Source of the DNA: Bacillus spizizenii TU-B-10
GTDB lineage: Bacteria; Bacillota; Bacilli; Bacillales; Bacillaceae
NCBI RefSeq assembly: GCF_000227465.1
Contig: NC_016047.1
Coordinates: forward strand, 3,638,857-3,702,856
Length of the DNA stretch: 64,000 bases
Direction of reading: 5' to 3'
A model generated the notes under the pieces. That model was not told the origin of the DNA, did not search any database, and worked only from the letters and a program-made list of their open reading frames with translations. Each line of letters starts with the position of its first letter. Positions within the stretch are counted from its first letter, which is position 1. The translations under genes were made by a program, and so were the position numbers. Shown here in pieces: positions 48,807 through 57,716 of this stretch.

Positions 48807-48903
48807 CGTCAGAAAAGCTGACGAACTTTATTCGTTTCGTAAACAACAAAACATTTTTATATTCATTGTGAAAATAAATTAAAATTTTATCGTACGAAAC
48901 GAA
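48807..48903. promoter_or_regulatory. Paired inverted repeats in the ywrD/ywrC control region
   Basis: TTCGTTTCGTA at 48831-48841 and its exact complement TACGAAACGAA at 48893-48903 are 62 bp apart, close to six helical turns. A separate CGTCAG / CTGACG repeat occupies 48807-48823. Spacing and position suit looping by an oligomeric Lrp-type regulator such as YwrC. Confidence 0.5.
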
Positions 48904-48954
48904 ACTTATATGATAAAATAACGTCTAAAAGGCTTACGAAAGCAGGTGGAGAAA

Positions 48955-49431
48955 TTGAGCAATGAATACCAAATCCCCAACCTTGTACTTGATGAGATCG
49001 ACAAACAAATCCTCACCATTTTGCATGAAGAAGGAAGAATTTCTTATACGGATCTTGGCAAGAGAGTCGATTTATCACGGGTTGCCGTCCAAGCTCGGAT
49101 CAATCAGCTCATTGAAGCAGGCGTCATTGAAAAATTCACAGCGGTCATCAATCCCGCTAAAATCGGCATCCATGTATCCGTGTTTTTCAATGTCGAGGTA
49201 GAGCCGCAATTTTTAGAAGAGGTCGCTCTCAAGCTTGAGGAAGAGCCTGCGGTCACCAGCCTTTATCACATGACAGGCCCGAGCAAGCTGCATATGCATG
49301 GGATCTTTGCCAACGATCAAGAAATGGAAGAGTTTTTAACAAAACGGCTGTATCCGCTGCGAGGCGTCGTCAGTGTTGATTGCCAGATGCTGATCAAACG
49401 ATACAAAAGCCGTATGGGAATGAAGCTGTAA
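48955..49431 (+). CDS. ywrC: Lrp/AsnC-family regulator YwrC
   Basis: 158-aa transcription regulator. TTG start at 48955 just after AGGTGGAG. N-terminal helix-turn-helix ([54 protein letters not shown]) and a C-terminal RAM/effector domain ([22 protein letters not shown]). It is the first gene of ywrCBA and in strain 168 is reported to repress the chromate-transport genes with relief by chromate; autoregulation through the inverted repeats upstream is likely. Confidence 0.9.
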   Translation: MSNEYQIPNLVLDEIDKQILTILHEEGRISYTDLGKRVDLSRVAVQARINQLIEAGVIEKFTAVINPAKIGIHVSVFFNVEVEPQFLEEVALKLEEEPAVTSLYHMTGPSKLHMHGIFANDQEMEEFLTKRLYPLRGVVSVDCQMLIKRYKSRMGMKL

Positions 49432-49444
49432 AGGAGAGAAACGA

Positions 49445-50038
49445 ATGAAAAACCATCCTTATCGGGATATGACGGCCGCAATGGTGCGCACTGGCATACT
49501 AGGGTTCGGCGGCGGACCTTCCGTGATTCCGCTGATCCGCCATGAAGCGGTCAATAAATATAAATGGATTGATGATGATGAATTCGGAGAAATATTAGCG
49601 ATCGCTAATGCGCTTCCCGGACCGATTGCCACAAAAATGGCTGCGTATCTGGGCTTCAAGCTAAAAGGCACGTTAGGCGCACTCGTGGCGACACTTGCCC
49701 ATATTCTGCCTACATGTCTTGCGATGGTGGGCTTGTTTGCGGCTGTAAATGTCTTAAGCCATTCAGCAATTGTTGCCGGCATGATTGGTGCCGTAACGCC
49801 GGTGATTGCGGTAATGCTTGGCATAATGGCGTACGAGTTTGGCCAAAAAGCGCTTAAAGGTTTCGGCTGGGTCACCGGCATCCTGTTTTTTATTATCGCT
49901 TTTATCGGCCTGCAAACGTTACAGATCAATCCCGGCCTTGTCATTATCATTTTCTTAGCGTACGGCGCGTTTCATTTTAAACTGAAAGACAAAATCACAA
50001 ATAAACATTCAAAAGATAAAGGAATGTCGGCCTCATGA
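49445..50038 (+). CDS. ywrB: Chromate transporter subunit YwrB
   Basis: 197-aa short-chain CHR-family membrane protein, one half of a heterodimeric chromate efflux pump. Starts DMTAAMVRTGILGFGGGPSVIPLIRHEAVNKYKWIDDDEFGEILAIANALPGPIATKMAAYLGF, the family signature, then four to five hydrophobic segments. Sits 13 nt after ywrC and overlaps ywrA by 4 nt. The paired halves are real separate genes, not a frameshifted long protein. Confidence 0.93.
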   Translation: MKNHPYRDMTAAMVRTGILGFGGGPSVIPLIRHEAVNKYKWIDDDEFGEILAIANALPGPIATKMAAYLGFKLKGTLGALVATLAHILPTCLAMVGLFAAVNVLSHSAIVAGMIGAVTPVIAVMLGIMAYEFGQKALKGFGWVTGILFFIIAFIGLQTLQINPGLVIIIFLAYGAFHFKLKDKITNKHSKDKGMSAS

Positions 50039-50571
50039 TATCGATCTATTTATTTATGGCGTTTTTTATCGCAAACCTACTCGGATATGGCGGCGGACCT
50101 GCGTCTATCCCGCTGATGTTTGAAGAAGTCGTAAACAGATACAACTGGCTCTCAAACGACCAATTCTCAAACATGCTCGCACTTGCGAACGCATTGCCGG
50201 GCCCGATCGCAACCAAAATCGCCGCGTATGTCGGCTACAGCGCAGGCGGGTGGCCCGGCTTCCTGATTGCGCTGATCGCAACCGTCGTACCGTCGGCGCT
50301 TGCATTGATTGTCCTGCTGCGCATCATTCAGCGCTTCCGCCAATCACCCGTTATCAAAGGCATGACGCTGTCCGTTCAGCCTGTCATCGCGGTCATGATG
50401 CTCATTCTTACCTGGCAAATCGGCGCAGACGGCATCAAAGCTATCGGCTGGATCCAATCTATAGTGATTGCGGGGATTTCCCTCCTTGCCATGACTAAAT
50501 TCAAGATGCATCCGGCATTTCTGATTATCGCGGCATTTTTATATGGCGGCCTTGTCATTCCTCATTTATAG
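50035..50571 (+). CDS. ywrA: Chromate transporter subunit YwrA
   Basis: 178-aa partner of YwrB with the same repeat architecture: NLLGYGGGPASIPLMFEEVVNRYNWLSNDQFSNMLALANALPGPIATKIAAYVGY and several membrane segments, inserted with opposite topology in characterised pairs. ATG overlaps the ywrB stop (ATGA). Ends in a strong terminator. Expected role: chromate resistance by efflux. Confidence 0.93.
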   Translation: MISIYLFMAFFIANLLGYGGGPASIPLMFEEVVNRYNWLSNDQFSNMLALANALPGPIATKIAAYVGYSAGGWPGFLIALIATVVPSALALIVLLRIIQRFRQSPVIKGMTLSVQPVIAVMMLILTWQIGADGIKAIGWIQSIVIAGISLLAMTKFKMHPAFLIIAAFLYGGLVIPHL

Positions 50572-50599
50572 AAAAAAGCACCTGGACAGGTGCTTTTTT
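50572..50599. terminator. Bidirectional terminator between ywrA and ywqO
   Basis: Stem AAAAAGCACC / GGTGCTTTTT with T run; usable on both strands. Confidence 0.88.
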
Positions 50600-50819
50600 A
50601 TTTTGGTCCCGAAATGCCGTTCGATATGACAGTTGTTTCTTCTCCTGCATCGCTCTTGATGATGTGCTTGACTTGCAGCGTGGTTCCTGCCATTCTCATA
50701 GATTGCTTCAACTGAGGCGAATTGGTTTCAACATCTATCCAAACAGGAGGCTGGACCTTCCAAAATACAAAGAATGCAAGAATCAGCATGCCAGCAATGA
50801 CCGACAGCAAAAACTTCAT
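50598..50819 (-). CDS. ywqO: Small membrane-anchored protein YwqO
   Basis: 73-aa protein with one N-terminal hydrophobic helix (FLLSVIAGMLILAFFVFWKV) and a short extracytoplasmic tail. Matches YwqO in position and sequence. Its ATG overlaps the ywqN stop by 4 nt, so it is co-expressed with that oxidoreductase. Function unknown. Confidence 0.85.
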   Translation of the reverse strand: MKFLLSVIAGMLILAFFVFWKVQPPVWIDVETNSPQLKQSMRMAGTTLQVKHIIKSDAGEETTVISNGISGPK

Positions 50820-51361
50820 ATAGCATCGCTTCTTTTCAGTAAACGGCTCGCAGCGGACAGCGCCTGATGATCACGAAGAATATCGCCTGGGCGATTGCCT
50901 TCTCCCAGCACATAGCCTTTAAAGGGCAGCCCCATAAAATCAAAAATATGTTCAAATTGCTGAATCAGCGGCAGCCCCTTTATTTTTGGATTGTCTCCGC
51001 CCACTGCTGTCACATATGCTTGCTTCACCGACATTTGTTGTTGAAAATCAGGAAATCGGGGATCTCTCAACGTCTGTGACCAGCGATCAATAAATAGCTT
51101 TAACGTCCCTGACATGCCGAACCAATAAATTGGAGTAGCGAATATGAGAATATCGCACGGCAATATCCGCTCAATAATAGAATTGTAGTCATCATGAACA
51201 GGACGGAAGCCGTCTTGAGTGTGACGATGATCTTCAATTGGCTGGATCTGATATTTACGCAAATGAATGTGTTCCGCATCGAATCCTTGAACAGCCTTCT
51301 CCGCAAGAATATCCGTATTTCCGCCAGACCGAGTTCCGCCGTTAATAACCGCAATTTTCAT
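50816..51361 (-). CDS. ywqN: NADPH-dependent FMN reductase-like protein YwqN
   Basis: 181-aa flavodoxin-fold enzyme: KIAVINGGTRSGGNTDILAEKAVQG (phosphate-binding loop for FMN), ILIFATPIYWFGMSGTLKLFIDRWSQTLRD, and YVTAVGGDNPKIKG. ATG at 51361 chosen by homology; the 14-codon in-frame extension is not supported. It is divergent from the LysR-type gene ywqM, the usual layout for a regulator and its target. Confidence 0.9.
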   Translation of the reverse strand: MKIAVINGGTRSGGNTDILAEKAVQGFDAEHIHLRKYQIQPIEDHRHTQDGFRPVHDDYNSIIERILPCDILIFATPIYWFGMSGTLKLFIDRWSQTLRDPRFPDFQQQMSVKQAYVTAVGGDNPKIKGLPLIQQFEHIFDFMGLPFKGYVLGEGNRPGDILRDHQALSAASRLLKRSDAI

Positions 51362-51482
51362 GATGCATCTGCTCCTTTGTTTACGAATGATTTTCTTCAT
51401 CATATAATGGATTCACCAATCATTACAGATGATTATTTTGATTAATTCAATCGGTAAAACCGATTTAGAAAGGAAGAGACAG

Positions 51483-52364
51483 GTGGAATTGAAGCAGCTG
51501 ATCACCTTTGTTACGGCGGCAGAACATGTAAACTTCACCCTTACCGCCAAGATGCTTAATTATGCACAATCAAGCATTACCTCCCAGATCAAATCACTTG
51601 AAGAAGAAATCGGGACTCCTTTATTTGAACGGCTCGGCAAACGGCTTATCTTGACAGAATCAGGAAAAACGTTCAAATCCTATGCGGAGAAGATCATTAC
51701 TTTAACAGAAGAGGCGAAAATGGCCGCAAATCAAGTAAGAGAAACAACGGGAACCTTAAAAATCGGGGCGACGGAAAGCCAGTGCACATACCGCCTTCCG
51801 CCTATCATAAAAGAATTTAAACACGCTTTTCCCCAAGTAAAGCTCATATTCAAACCATATATCTCCAATGAACAAGCAAAAGAACAGCTCTTACAGGGCC
51901 AGCTTGATATCACCTTCATCTTGGATGTAAACCGACCGGACGACACATTGCACATTGAATCTTTGATTCAGGATGAGATCAAAATGGTGGCTGCTAACGA
52001 CCATCTTTTTCCTGCGGATTTACCAGTAACATTGAAGGATCTTCAAAACGAAACTCTTCTGCTGACAGAGGACGGCTGCTCGTACCGCACGCTCTTTGAG
52101 AATACTTTACATGACTCCGGTGTCTATCCTAATAAATTGGAATTCGTCAGCATAGAAGCCATCAAACAATGCGTGATGGCCGGACTTGGGATTGGAATCT
52201 TGCCTGAAATGACAGTAAAAGATGATATTGCAGCAGGCCGGATGAAAGAACTCAATTGGCAGAGCGATTGCCCCGTTTTCACTCAACTAGCATGGCATAA
52301 GGACAAGTGGATGTCTGCGCCATTAAAGGCTTTTATCGATTTGACGCGGAAAACATTCAAATAA
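51483..52364 (+). CDS. ywqM: LysR-type regulator YwqM
   Basis: 293-aa LysR-family regulator. GTG start at 51483 following AGGAAGAGACAG. Winged-helix: ELKQLITFVTAAEHVNFTLTAKMLNYAQSSITSQIKSLEEE; effector domain GTLKIGATESQCTYRLPPIIKEF and CVMAGLGIGILPEMTVKDDI. Probably controls the divergent ywqN-ywqO pair; inducer unknown. Confidence 0.92.
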   Translation: MELKQLITFVTAAEHVNFTLTAKMLNYAQSSITSQIKSLEEEIGTPLFERLGKRLILTESGKTFKSYAEKIITLTEEAKMAANQVRETTGTLKIGATESQCTYRLPPIIKEFKHAFPQVKLIFKPYISNEQAKEQLLQGQLDITFILDVNRPDDTLHIESLIQDEIKMVAANDHLFPADLPVTLKDLQNETLLLTEDGCSYRTLFENTLHDSGVYPNKLEFVSIEAIKQCVMAGLGIGILPEMTVKDDIAAGRMKELNWQSDCPVFTQLAWHKDKWMSAPLKAFIDLTRKTFK

Positions 52365-52398
52365 AAAACTTGCGGCCCATGGGTCGCAAGTTTTTGAG
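52365..52398. terminator. Terminator between ywqM and the GH127 gene
   Basis: Stem AAAACTTGCG / CGCAAGTTTT (extended by CC/GG) with T run on the plus strand and A run allowing the opposite direction. Confidence 0.85.
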
Positions 52399-52424
52399 TG
52401 AACAAGCTTCATATCGATATGCAT

Positions 52425-54710
52425 TCAATGTAAAACCATTTTTTCATTAATCATCCTAACCCCAAACACTCCGCCGGCTGCTGTTCCCTTTCTTGATTTG
52501 AACGTGACAGTTACTCTCTCTTTTCCTTTCGTATATGCAACTGGAATGTCATAACATACATCAAAAAGCCTTCCTGGGTGATTTGCCTTTAGCTGCTGTC
52601 TGGCCAGTAGTTGATCATCTATCATGATCTCAAAATTTCTTTCGTATGTTTGTTCCTCCGATTGAAAGGTATCATCACTTCCAAAATAAGTGACCAGCAA
52701 ATACATGGGTTGACTCGGCTCTGTTTTCATCTCATAACTGAAAAAACCATCTCCTCTGCTGTCTCGCCAGCCTCTGTGAACGATACTTGCGTAACCGGAG
52801 TAAGAGTTTTCTTTTTTCAAGTGATGTTCTATCTCCTGCTGCTGTTCATTCGGCTGAACGGCATCAACGGTTATGCGTCTGATGATTTCCTGCCTTTCTT
52901 TTTCTTCATCTGTAAAATCAAGATATTCCTTTTCGGTCATCACATACCAGTAAACGGAATACCGCTGATGATGCACATTGTAGAACGGTATGAATGTGAT
53001 TTCTTCATTCCCCGGCTGGCCAATCCGTTTCGTTTGAAATACGAGTGATGTTTCATCTACCCGCTTCACCCAATGATCCAATTGACGCTGATCCGCCACC
53101 AACACAGGGACATCAATTAACGGATGGTTATTGAGGGCGAGATGATCAGCAAGTATATCTGTTTCAGGGAAGTCCTCTCTGCCTAGTGCTCCTGCCAATA
53201 CAACCGGCCCATACATCAGGACGCTTTTTTTAGGATCATCCTTCGCTTGATAGATGTGGAGTTTCATCGGCAAATCAATCTCAATACAATCTCCTGTATT
53301 CCAATGTTTGTGAATAACGAGGTACCCATTTTTCTCAACCGATTGAATTCGTTTCCCATTGACCGCAGCTTTAAGGCCGCCATTTGTCCAATAAGGAATA
53401 CGAATATGCAGTGTCATAGGCACACCGTCAGCTTTTTTGACAACTAGCCTGGTTTTTTCGGCTGCTGGAAAAGAGGTTTCCTGTGTGATGATCAGTTGTT
53501 TTTCTTGCATGTTTATTTGTGAAGGAATAAATAAATTCACATACAGATCGTCTTGGTCTATATCATAAATATGCTGCGTATAGCGCGCAGGGTTTTCCAT
53601 CCCGGTGCCTGTACAGCACCAAAAAGAATCTTCTGGAGAACAATACACCTTGAAATGCCCCGGCTGTGTGGAAACAAAATAGGTTTTCATGCCTGAATCA
53701 GGATCTTGGGAAGCAAGAATGTGATTATAAAGCGCATTCTCATAGTAATCCATAAATCTCGCTTCGTGAAACCACCGGAATAAATGCCCGGTCAATTTCA
53801 GCATGTTATACGTATTGCACGTTTCTGCGGTTGTCACCCCCAACTCCTCGCTGCCTTCCGCTCCGAAATGCTCTCCAATACTGTTGCCGCCAATTGCGTA
53901 GGAACGCTGATATACAACCTGTTCCCAAAAGAAGAGCGCGGCATTTCTATATGCTTCATTACCAGTAATGTCATACAGCTTGGCGGCCCCGATCACCTTT
54001 GGAATTTGGGTATTGGCATGCTTTCCTTCAAGCTCATCCTTCCCCTCTGCCAGTGGCTGAAGAATGGCACGATGACAGAAACGTTCCGCAAGTTCAAGAT
54101 ATGCTTTGTTTTTCGTCAGCATAAAAAGATCGGCCATCGCCTCATTCATCCCGCCATGTTCACATATCAGCATACGCTGAAATTGCTCGTCCGTCAGACG
54201 ATCCAGCCCCTTTTTTGCCCAATCAGCCAGCTTGACGACGACACGTAAAGCCGTCTGATTGCCGGTTAGCCGATACGTATCTATTAATCCCGCAAACAGT
54301 TTATGGATGCTGTACCACGGCACCCAAGAACCTCCCAGACTAAAGTGGTCCACCCGAAAATCACCGCTGAACACCTCATCAAAACACGCTCTGGAGAAAC
54401 CGCTTACATATCCCTCTTCATCAAATTGTTGGATATGACTCAGCTCATTCACTGCGTACTCTGCTTTTCTTTTCAGTTCTTCATCTCCGGAAGCCTGGTA
54501 CATGGCTGATGCGGCTGACAGCCAATGACCGATCGAATGCCCGGCAATTTCCTTTGCCTCCCACCCGCCGTAGCGCGGTTTTTTAGGCGTCTGTAATACA
54601 GCCTCATAACACGGAGCCAAAAGACGGTCTACATCCAAAAAAAGCAAATATTCCTTCCCTTTCATCTGGGAATCATAAAACATACCTTTTAATAATGTTA
54701 CATCTTTCAT
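52425..54710 (-). CDS. GH127-family glycoside hydrolase (putative beta-L-arabinofuranosidase)
   Basis: 761-aa cytoplasmic enzyme (no signal peptide) of the former DUF1680 family. From ATG 54710 (GGGGGAG upstream). Catalytic elements match characterised GH127 beta-L-arabinofuranosidases: AETCNTYNML (Glu296, Cys298) and FWCCTGTGMEN (Cys365, Cys366), the Zn ligands and nucleophilic cysteine. Upstream, GHSIGHWLSAASAM and MLICEHGGMNEAMADLF line the alpha/alpha-barrel; the C-terminal third is beta-sandwich. Probably cleaves arabinofuranosyl or related residues from imported oligosaccharides. No transporter or partner glycosidase is adjacent. It is divergent from an AraC-type gene, and the pair interrupts ywqM-nfi compared with strain 168. 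Confidence 0.88.
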   Translation of the reverse strand: MKDVTLLKGMFYDSQMKGKEYLLFLDVDRLLAPCYEAVLQTPKKPRYGGWEAKEIAGHSIGHWLSAASAMYQASGDEELKRKAEYAVNELSHIQQFDEEGYVSGFSRACFDEVFSGDFRVDHFSLGGSWVPWYSIHKLFAGLIDTYRLTGNQTALRVVVKLADWAKKGLDRLTDEQFQRMLICEHGGMNEAMADLFMLTKNKAYLELAERFCHRAILQPLAEGKDELEGKHANTQIPKVIGAAKLYDITGNEAYRNAALFFWEQVVYQRSYAIGGNSIGEHFGAEGSEELGVTTAETCNTYNMLKLTGHLFRWFHEARFMDYYENALYNHILASQDPDSGMKTYFVSTQPGHFKVYCSPEDSFWCCTGTGMENPARYTQHIYDIDQDDLYVNLFIPSQINMQEKQLIITQETSFPAAEKTRLVVKKADGVPMTLHIRIPYWTNGGLKAAVNGKRIQSVEKNGYLVIHKHWNTGDCIEIDLPMKLHIYQAKDDPKKSVLMYGPVVLAGALGREDFPETDILADHLALNNHPLIDVPVLVADQRQLDHWVKRVDETSLVFQTKRIGQPGNEEITFIPFYNVHHQRYSVYWYVMTEKEYLDFTDEEKERQEIIRRITVDAVQPNEQQQEIEHHLKKENSYSGYASIVHRGWRDSRGDGFFSYEMKTEPSQPMYLLVTYFGSDDTFQSEEQTYERNFEIMIDDQLLARQQLKANHPGRLFDVCYDIPVAYTKGKERVTVTFKSRKGTAAGGVFGVRMINEKMVLH

Positions 54711-54867
54711 ATCTCGATCTCCCCCTATCACGTTTCATCATTCATGGTGATGCTTTCATTATCCAAATGATGATATGGGATGTGAATTCATTATTTATCA
54801 AAAACATATCCTTTTTTTAGATTGAACCGTTACACTGGAGATAAGAATAGCGAAAGATGGTGAAGCC

Positions 54868-55734
54868 ATGTATAAAGTAAAACTCCAAGCCAATCATCTC
54901 CCTAAAATCCGTGAGGCCGGACATATGAAGGATACAGAAGGGACTTTACGTCACCCTGACAGGACGATGGATAGAATCAGTGTATTTTTTTACGTAAAAC
55001 AAGGCGCGATCCATGTATTTGAGAACGAAAACGAGTACCGCATTCAGGCGGGGGGATATCTTTTTCTTAAGAACAATACACCGCATTGGGGAGGCGATTT
55101 TTATACACCCGGCACCGAATGGTACTACATTCATTTTTATGCCGAACCTTCCGTGGATCAGGAGGACGAGTTTTCTCCATTTCACAATTCACCAATCCTT
55201 CTCGACAGCATCTATTCATCACAATTAACCTTTCCGAAAAGCGGTTCTGTCTCTCATCGTGAGTACACAGAAAAACAGCTGAGCAGCATTGTTCATGCCT
55301 TTGAATCACCAAGTGCTTTCAGGGCGCTCCAAGCGTGTTCTCTCACCTATCAACTCTTCATTGATCTGTATAGAAATGCTATAAACAGTCAGGCCGGCAC
55401 ACGCTCTTCAAGGGTCATCAGCCGAATCATTGAATTTCTGCACCGTAACAAGCATGCAAAGCTGGTCAGCAGAGACTTTGAGGATGCTTTAGAAATGAAT
55501 TATGCCTACCTTTCCTCCCTCTTCAAAAAGCAAACCGGGAAAAGCATAACAGCTTATAAAAATGAACTGCTGATTGCACAGGCAATTGATCTATTCAAAA
55601 CAACCAACTTAAATGTAACTGAAGTCAGCAGCACATTAGGCTTTTCTAACCCTTATTACTTCAGCAGAGTGTTCAAACGGGTGACTGGAGTGTCCCCGTC
55701 TTTATATATAAGCGAAATATACAGAAATCAATAA
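54868..55734 (+). CDS. AraC-family transcriptional regulator
   Basis: 288-aa regulator: N-terminal cupin sensor (AGGYLFLKNNTPHWGGDFYTPGTEWYYIHFYAEP) and C-terminal double helix-turn-helix (ALEMNYAYLSSLFKKQTGKSITAYKNELLIAQAIDLFKTTNLNVTEVSSTLGFSNPYYFSRVFKRVTGVSPS). It is divergent from the GH127 gene with 157 bp between, and so is the obvious local activator, with a sugar as likely inducer. Not part of the strain-168 layout as I recall it. Confidence 0.9.
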   Translation: MYKVKLQANHLPKIREAGHMKDTEGTLRHPDRTMDRISVFFYVKQGAIHVFENENEYRIQAGGYLFLKNNTPHWGGDFYTPGTEWYYIHFYAEPSVDQEDEFSPFHNSPILLDSIYSSQLTFPKSGSVSHREYTEKQLSSIVHAFESPSAFRALQACSLTYQLFIDLYRNAINSQAGTRSSRVISRIIEFLHRNKHAKLVSRDFEDALEMNYAYLSSLFKKQTGKSITAYKNELLIAQAIDLFKTTNLNVTEVSSTLGFSNPYYFSRVFKRVTGVSPSLYISEIYRNQ

Positions 55735-55736
55735 AA

Positions 55737-55766
55737 AACACTTGCAGTTCCGGGCCTGCAAGTGTT
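55737..55766 (-). terminator. Terminator of nfi
   Basis: Perfect 11-bp stem AACACTTGCAG / CTGCAAGTGTT, followed on the minus strand by TTTTTT; it also closes off the AraC-type gene on the other strand, with a weaker T run. Confidence 0.85.
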
Positions 55767-56481
55767 ACACGTGATTTTTCTGATAGAACGTTCGCAAGAT
55801 ATGTGTTTCTAGGTCAGCAAGGCGGACAGGGATTGGCAGCCTGCTTTCTTGATTGATCAGGCTCATCGTGATCTGATAGCTGCTTTCTAAATCAATATGA
55901 TTTCCGCAAGACAAGAAGATAGGCTTCACGTCCCGCCGCGTCCGCAACCCCCGACCATATACCTCGCCATCAATGATAATATCGGTATATGCACCAACTT
56001 CATTTTCAGGCATGACGAAATCACAGTCTTTGATTTTGAGATAGGTTTTCGCAATCCCAATTGTCGGCTTACCGAGAAAAAAAGCAGCATGGGTGGCAAC
56101 GCCCATATGGTTGTAATGCAGATACCCGTTGCCATCAAACAAAAACACATCGGGCTCCGTCTCCAGTTTTTTCGCCGCCTCGATGATCAGCGGCAGCTCA
56201 CGAAACGCAAGGAAGCCAGCAACATACGGCACACTGATTTTCCCCATGCTGTGCACTTTTTCAATGACTTCTTTAGTATCAGCATCAATCACGATAATAC
56301 TACACACCCCGTACGGTTCGCCGTCCTGCTCCCAATAAGCGAGGTCGACGCCTGCGCAGGTGTTGATGGAGTCTGGGGTGATGGAGGGTGATAGGTCGAT
56401 TTTATGTTTAAGGGATTGTTGTGTTTGAACAAAATCCGATTCATCTTTTAGATGAAAATCGTGAATTTGATGTACTTTCAT
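55765..56481 (-). CDS. nfi: Endonuclease V (deoxyinosine 3'-endonuclease)
   Basis: 238-aa DNA repair nuclease (YwqL) that nicks one base 3' of deoxyinosine. Motifs: AGVDLAYW with the first catalytic Asp, VPYVAGFLAFRELPLIIEA, DVFLFDGNGYLHYNHMGVATHAAFFLGKPTIGIAKT with the second Asp and the PYIP-like wedge region (SVPYVAG), and GRGLRTRRDVKPIFLSCGNHIDL. Full length. Stands between the accessory GH127/AraC pair and the toxin locus. Confidence 0.95.
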   Translation of the reverse strand: MKVHQIHDFHLKDESDFVQTQQSLKHKIDLSPSITPDSINTCAGVDLAYWEQDGEPYGVCSIIVIDADTKEVIEKVHSMGKISVPYVAGFLAFRELPLIIEAAKKLETEPDVFLFDGNGYLHYNHMGVATHAAFFLGKPTIGIAKTYLKIKDCDFVMPENEVGAYTDIIIDGEVYGRGLRTRRDVKPIFLSCGNHIDLESSYQITMSLINQESRLPIPVRLADLETHILRTFYQKNHV

Positions 56482-56507
56482 TTCACTAGTTTTCCTCTCT
56501 TTACTTC

Positions 56508-56960
56508 TTAAAATAGTTTTCTCTGTTCAGATGTATTGAAGGCGATAAAACTTCCATTAGGATAATCTCCATACCATCCACAATGTAATATAATCGACAG
56601 TCCAACCCGTTGGAATCCTAAGTTTAAAAAATTGGGAACCTGTTGGCTTAGTGGCTGCAAATCCTCTAAAACCCCACTTCCCACACTCCAGATTTGATAT
56701 TCTAACTCTTCTAATACATGTTCTATTTTATCAAAAGATTCTACGTCATAAATCTTATTTATTTTTAAGCCAACCACTTTGATATGGTATTGATCCTCTC
56801 TATATATTACCTTAATAATGGCATTACGTTTTTCATTTTGCAGTATTAGTAGTTCATATTCTTCTTCCGTTCTTTTTTCTGAATTTAAATTGTTCAATCC
56901 TACAGACCAGCCATCACAGATTTTTAATGGCTGCAATTGAGAAATATGATCTCTGCTCAT
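56508..56960 (-). CDS. Uncharacterised 150-aa protein, possible immunity protein
   Basis: Start ATG at 56960, because AAGGAGAAG lies at ideal spacing; longer starts are unlikely. Mixed alpha/beta, acidic, no signal or membrane segment: CDGWSVGLNNLN, EEEYELLILQNEKRNAIIKVIY, ending WYGDYPNGSFIAFNTSEQRKLF. I do not recognise the family. Its place at the distal end of an LXG toxin locus, A+T-rich composition and small size suggest an orphan immunity protein. A terminator separates it from the preceding gene. Confidence 0.55.
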   Translation of the reverse strand: MSRDHISQLQPLKICDGWSVGLNNLNSEKRTEEEYELLILQNEKRNAIIKVIYREDQYHIKVVGLKINKIYDVESFDKIEHVLEELEYQIWSVGSGVLEDLQPLSQQVPNFLNLGFQRVGLSIILHCGWYGDYPNGSFIAFNTSEQRKLF

Positions 56961-56999
56961 GCCGCTTCTCCTTGTACTCCACATTGTTATCCTATCTAT

Positions 57000-57034
57000 A
57001 AAAAAACTTGCCGATGACAACACGGCAAGTTTTT
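57000..57034 (-). terminator. Terminator of the 183-aa gene
   Basis: Perfect 12-bp stem AAAAACTTGCCG / CGGCAAGTTTTT with 9-nt loop and T run on the minus strand. Confidence 0.9.
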
Positions 57035-57036
57035 AA

Positions 57037-57588
57037 CTATAGCAATTCTAATACATCGGTAAACAAGGCATCTCCTAATGTTAATCTTCTGTTGAAAGGC
57101 TGTAAATCAGGTAATTGATTCCACTCATAAACCGTATCATAGTAATCATATAAATAACTGAGCTCAATAAAACCTTTTTCTTTCATTATTTTATTAATAT
57201 AGTTGGTACCCTGTATTAATTCTAAAGATTCAGCTGTTCCTACAATATCATAAGCGCCATCAATTAAATCGTGTCTTAGGGAATAACTATAATCTAGTAC
57301 ATAAACAGGAACCAATTTAGATACTTTCATATTGATTTGCTGTTCTAAATGAAATCCATTTTCTCCAGAAAGATCAAGTAGTTGAATAGTTATGTCCCCA
57401 GATGGATTATTCAAATCTCTAACTTCAATTTTTTTCAGGTGTTTTATTTGATTAAATTCTTGAGGAACTTGTATTTTTTCCGCACTTTTGTTTTTGTACC
57501 ATTCGTCTAATTCCCTCTTCACTAAAAGACGATGCAGCAATTCACCTATCTCCAGGTTTTCAACAGTAAATCTTATTCCATGTTCCAT
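57037..57588 (-). CDS. Uncharacterised 183-aa protein, possible immunity protein
   Basis: Soluble 183-aa protein of no family I recognise. N-terminal FTVENLEIGELLHRLLVKRELDEWYKNKS; middle beta-rich (DITIQLLDLSGENGFHLEQQINMKV); C-terminal region acidic and aromatic (SYLYDYYDTVYEWNQLPDLQPF). Ribosome-binding site is weak. A minus-strand TATAAT lies at 57676 to 57671, so it may have its own promoter, followed by its own terminator. Like its neighbours it is A+T-rich and sits downstream of the toxin gene, which fits a stacked orphan immunity cassette, but function is inferred from location only. Confidence 0.5.
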   Translation of the reverse strand: MEHGIRFTVENLEIGELLHRLLVKRELDEWYKNKSAEKIQVPQEFNQIKHLKKIEVRDLNNPSGDITIQLLDLSGENGFHLEQQINMKVSKLVPVYVLDYSYSLRHDLIDGAYDIVGTAESLELIQGTNYINKIMKEKGFIELSYLYDYYDTVYEWNQLPDLQPFNRRLTLGDALFTDVLELL

Positions 57589-57686
57589 GATTTAACCACA
57601 ATCCGTTCCTATCAATGGCCTTTTCAACATCTGTACATTGATCGAATGCGATATTCTCTTGCTTTCGCAAATTATAATAGAACTAT

Positions 57687-57716
57687 AAAAGCAGGTAGTT
57701 TACCGCACCTGCTTTT
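57687..57716 (-). terminator. Hairpin downstream of gene remnants
   Basis: Stem AAAAGCAGGT / ACCTGCTTTT with a 10-nt loop; only four T follow, so it is a modest terminator. Confidence 0.5.

Noticed and set aside
49445-50571. ywrB/ywrA as a frameshifted single chromate transporter
   Set aside because: Each half has its own family N-terminus (GGGP..IPL) and start codon; short CHR proteins normally work as such pairs.
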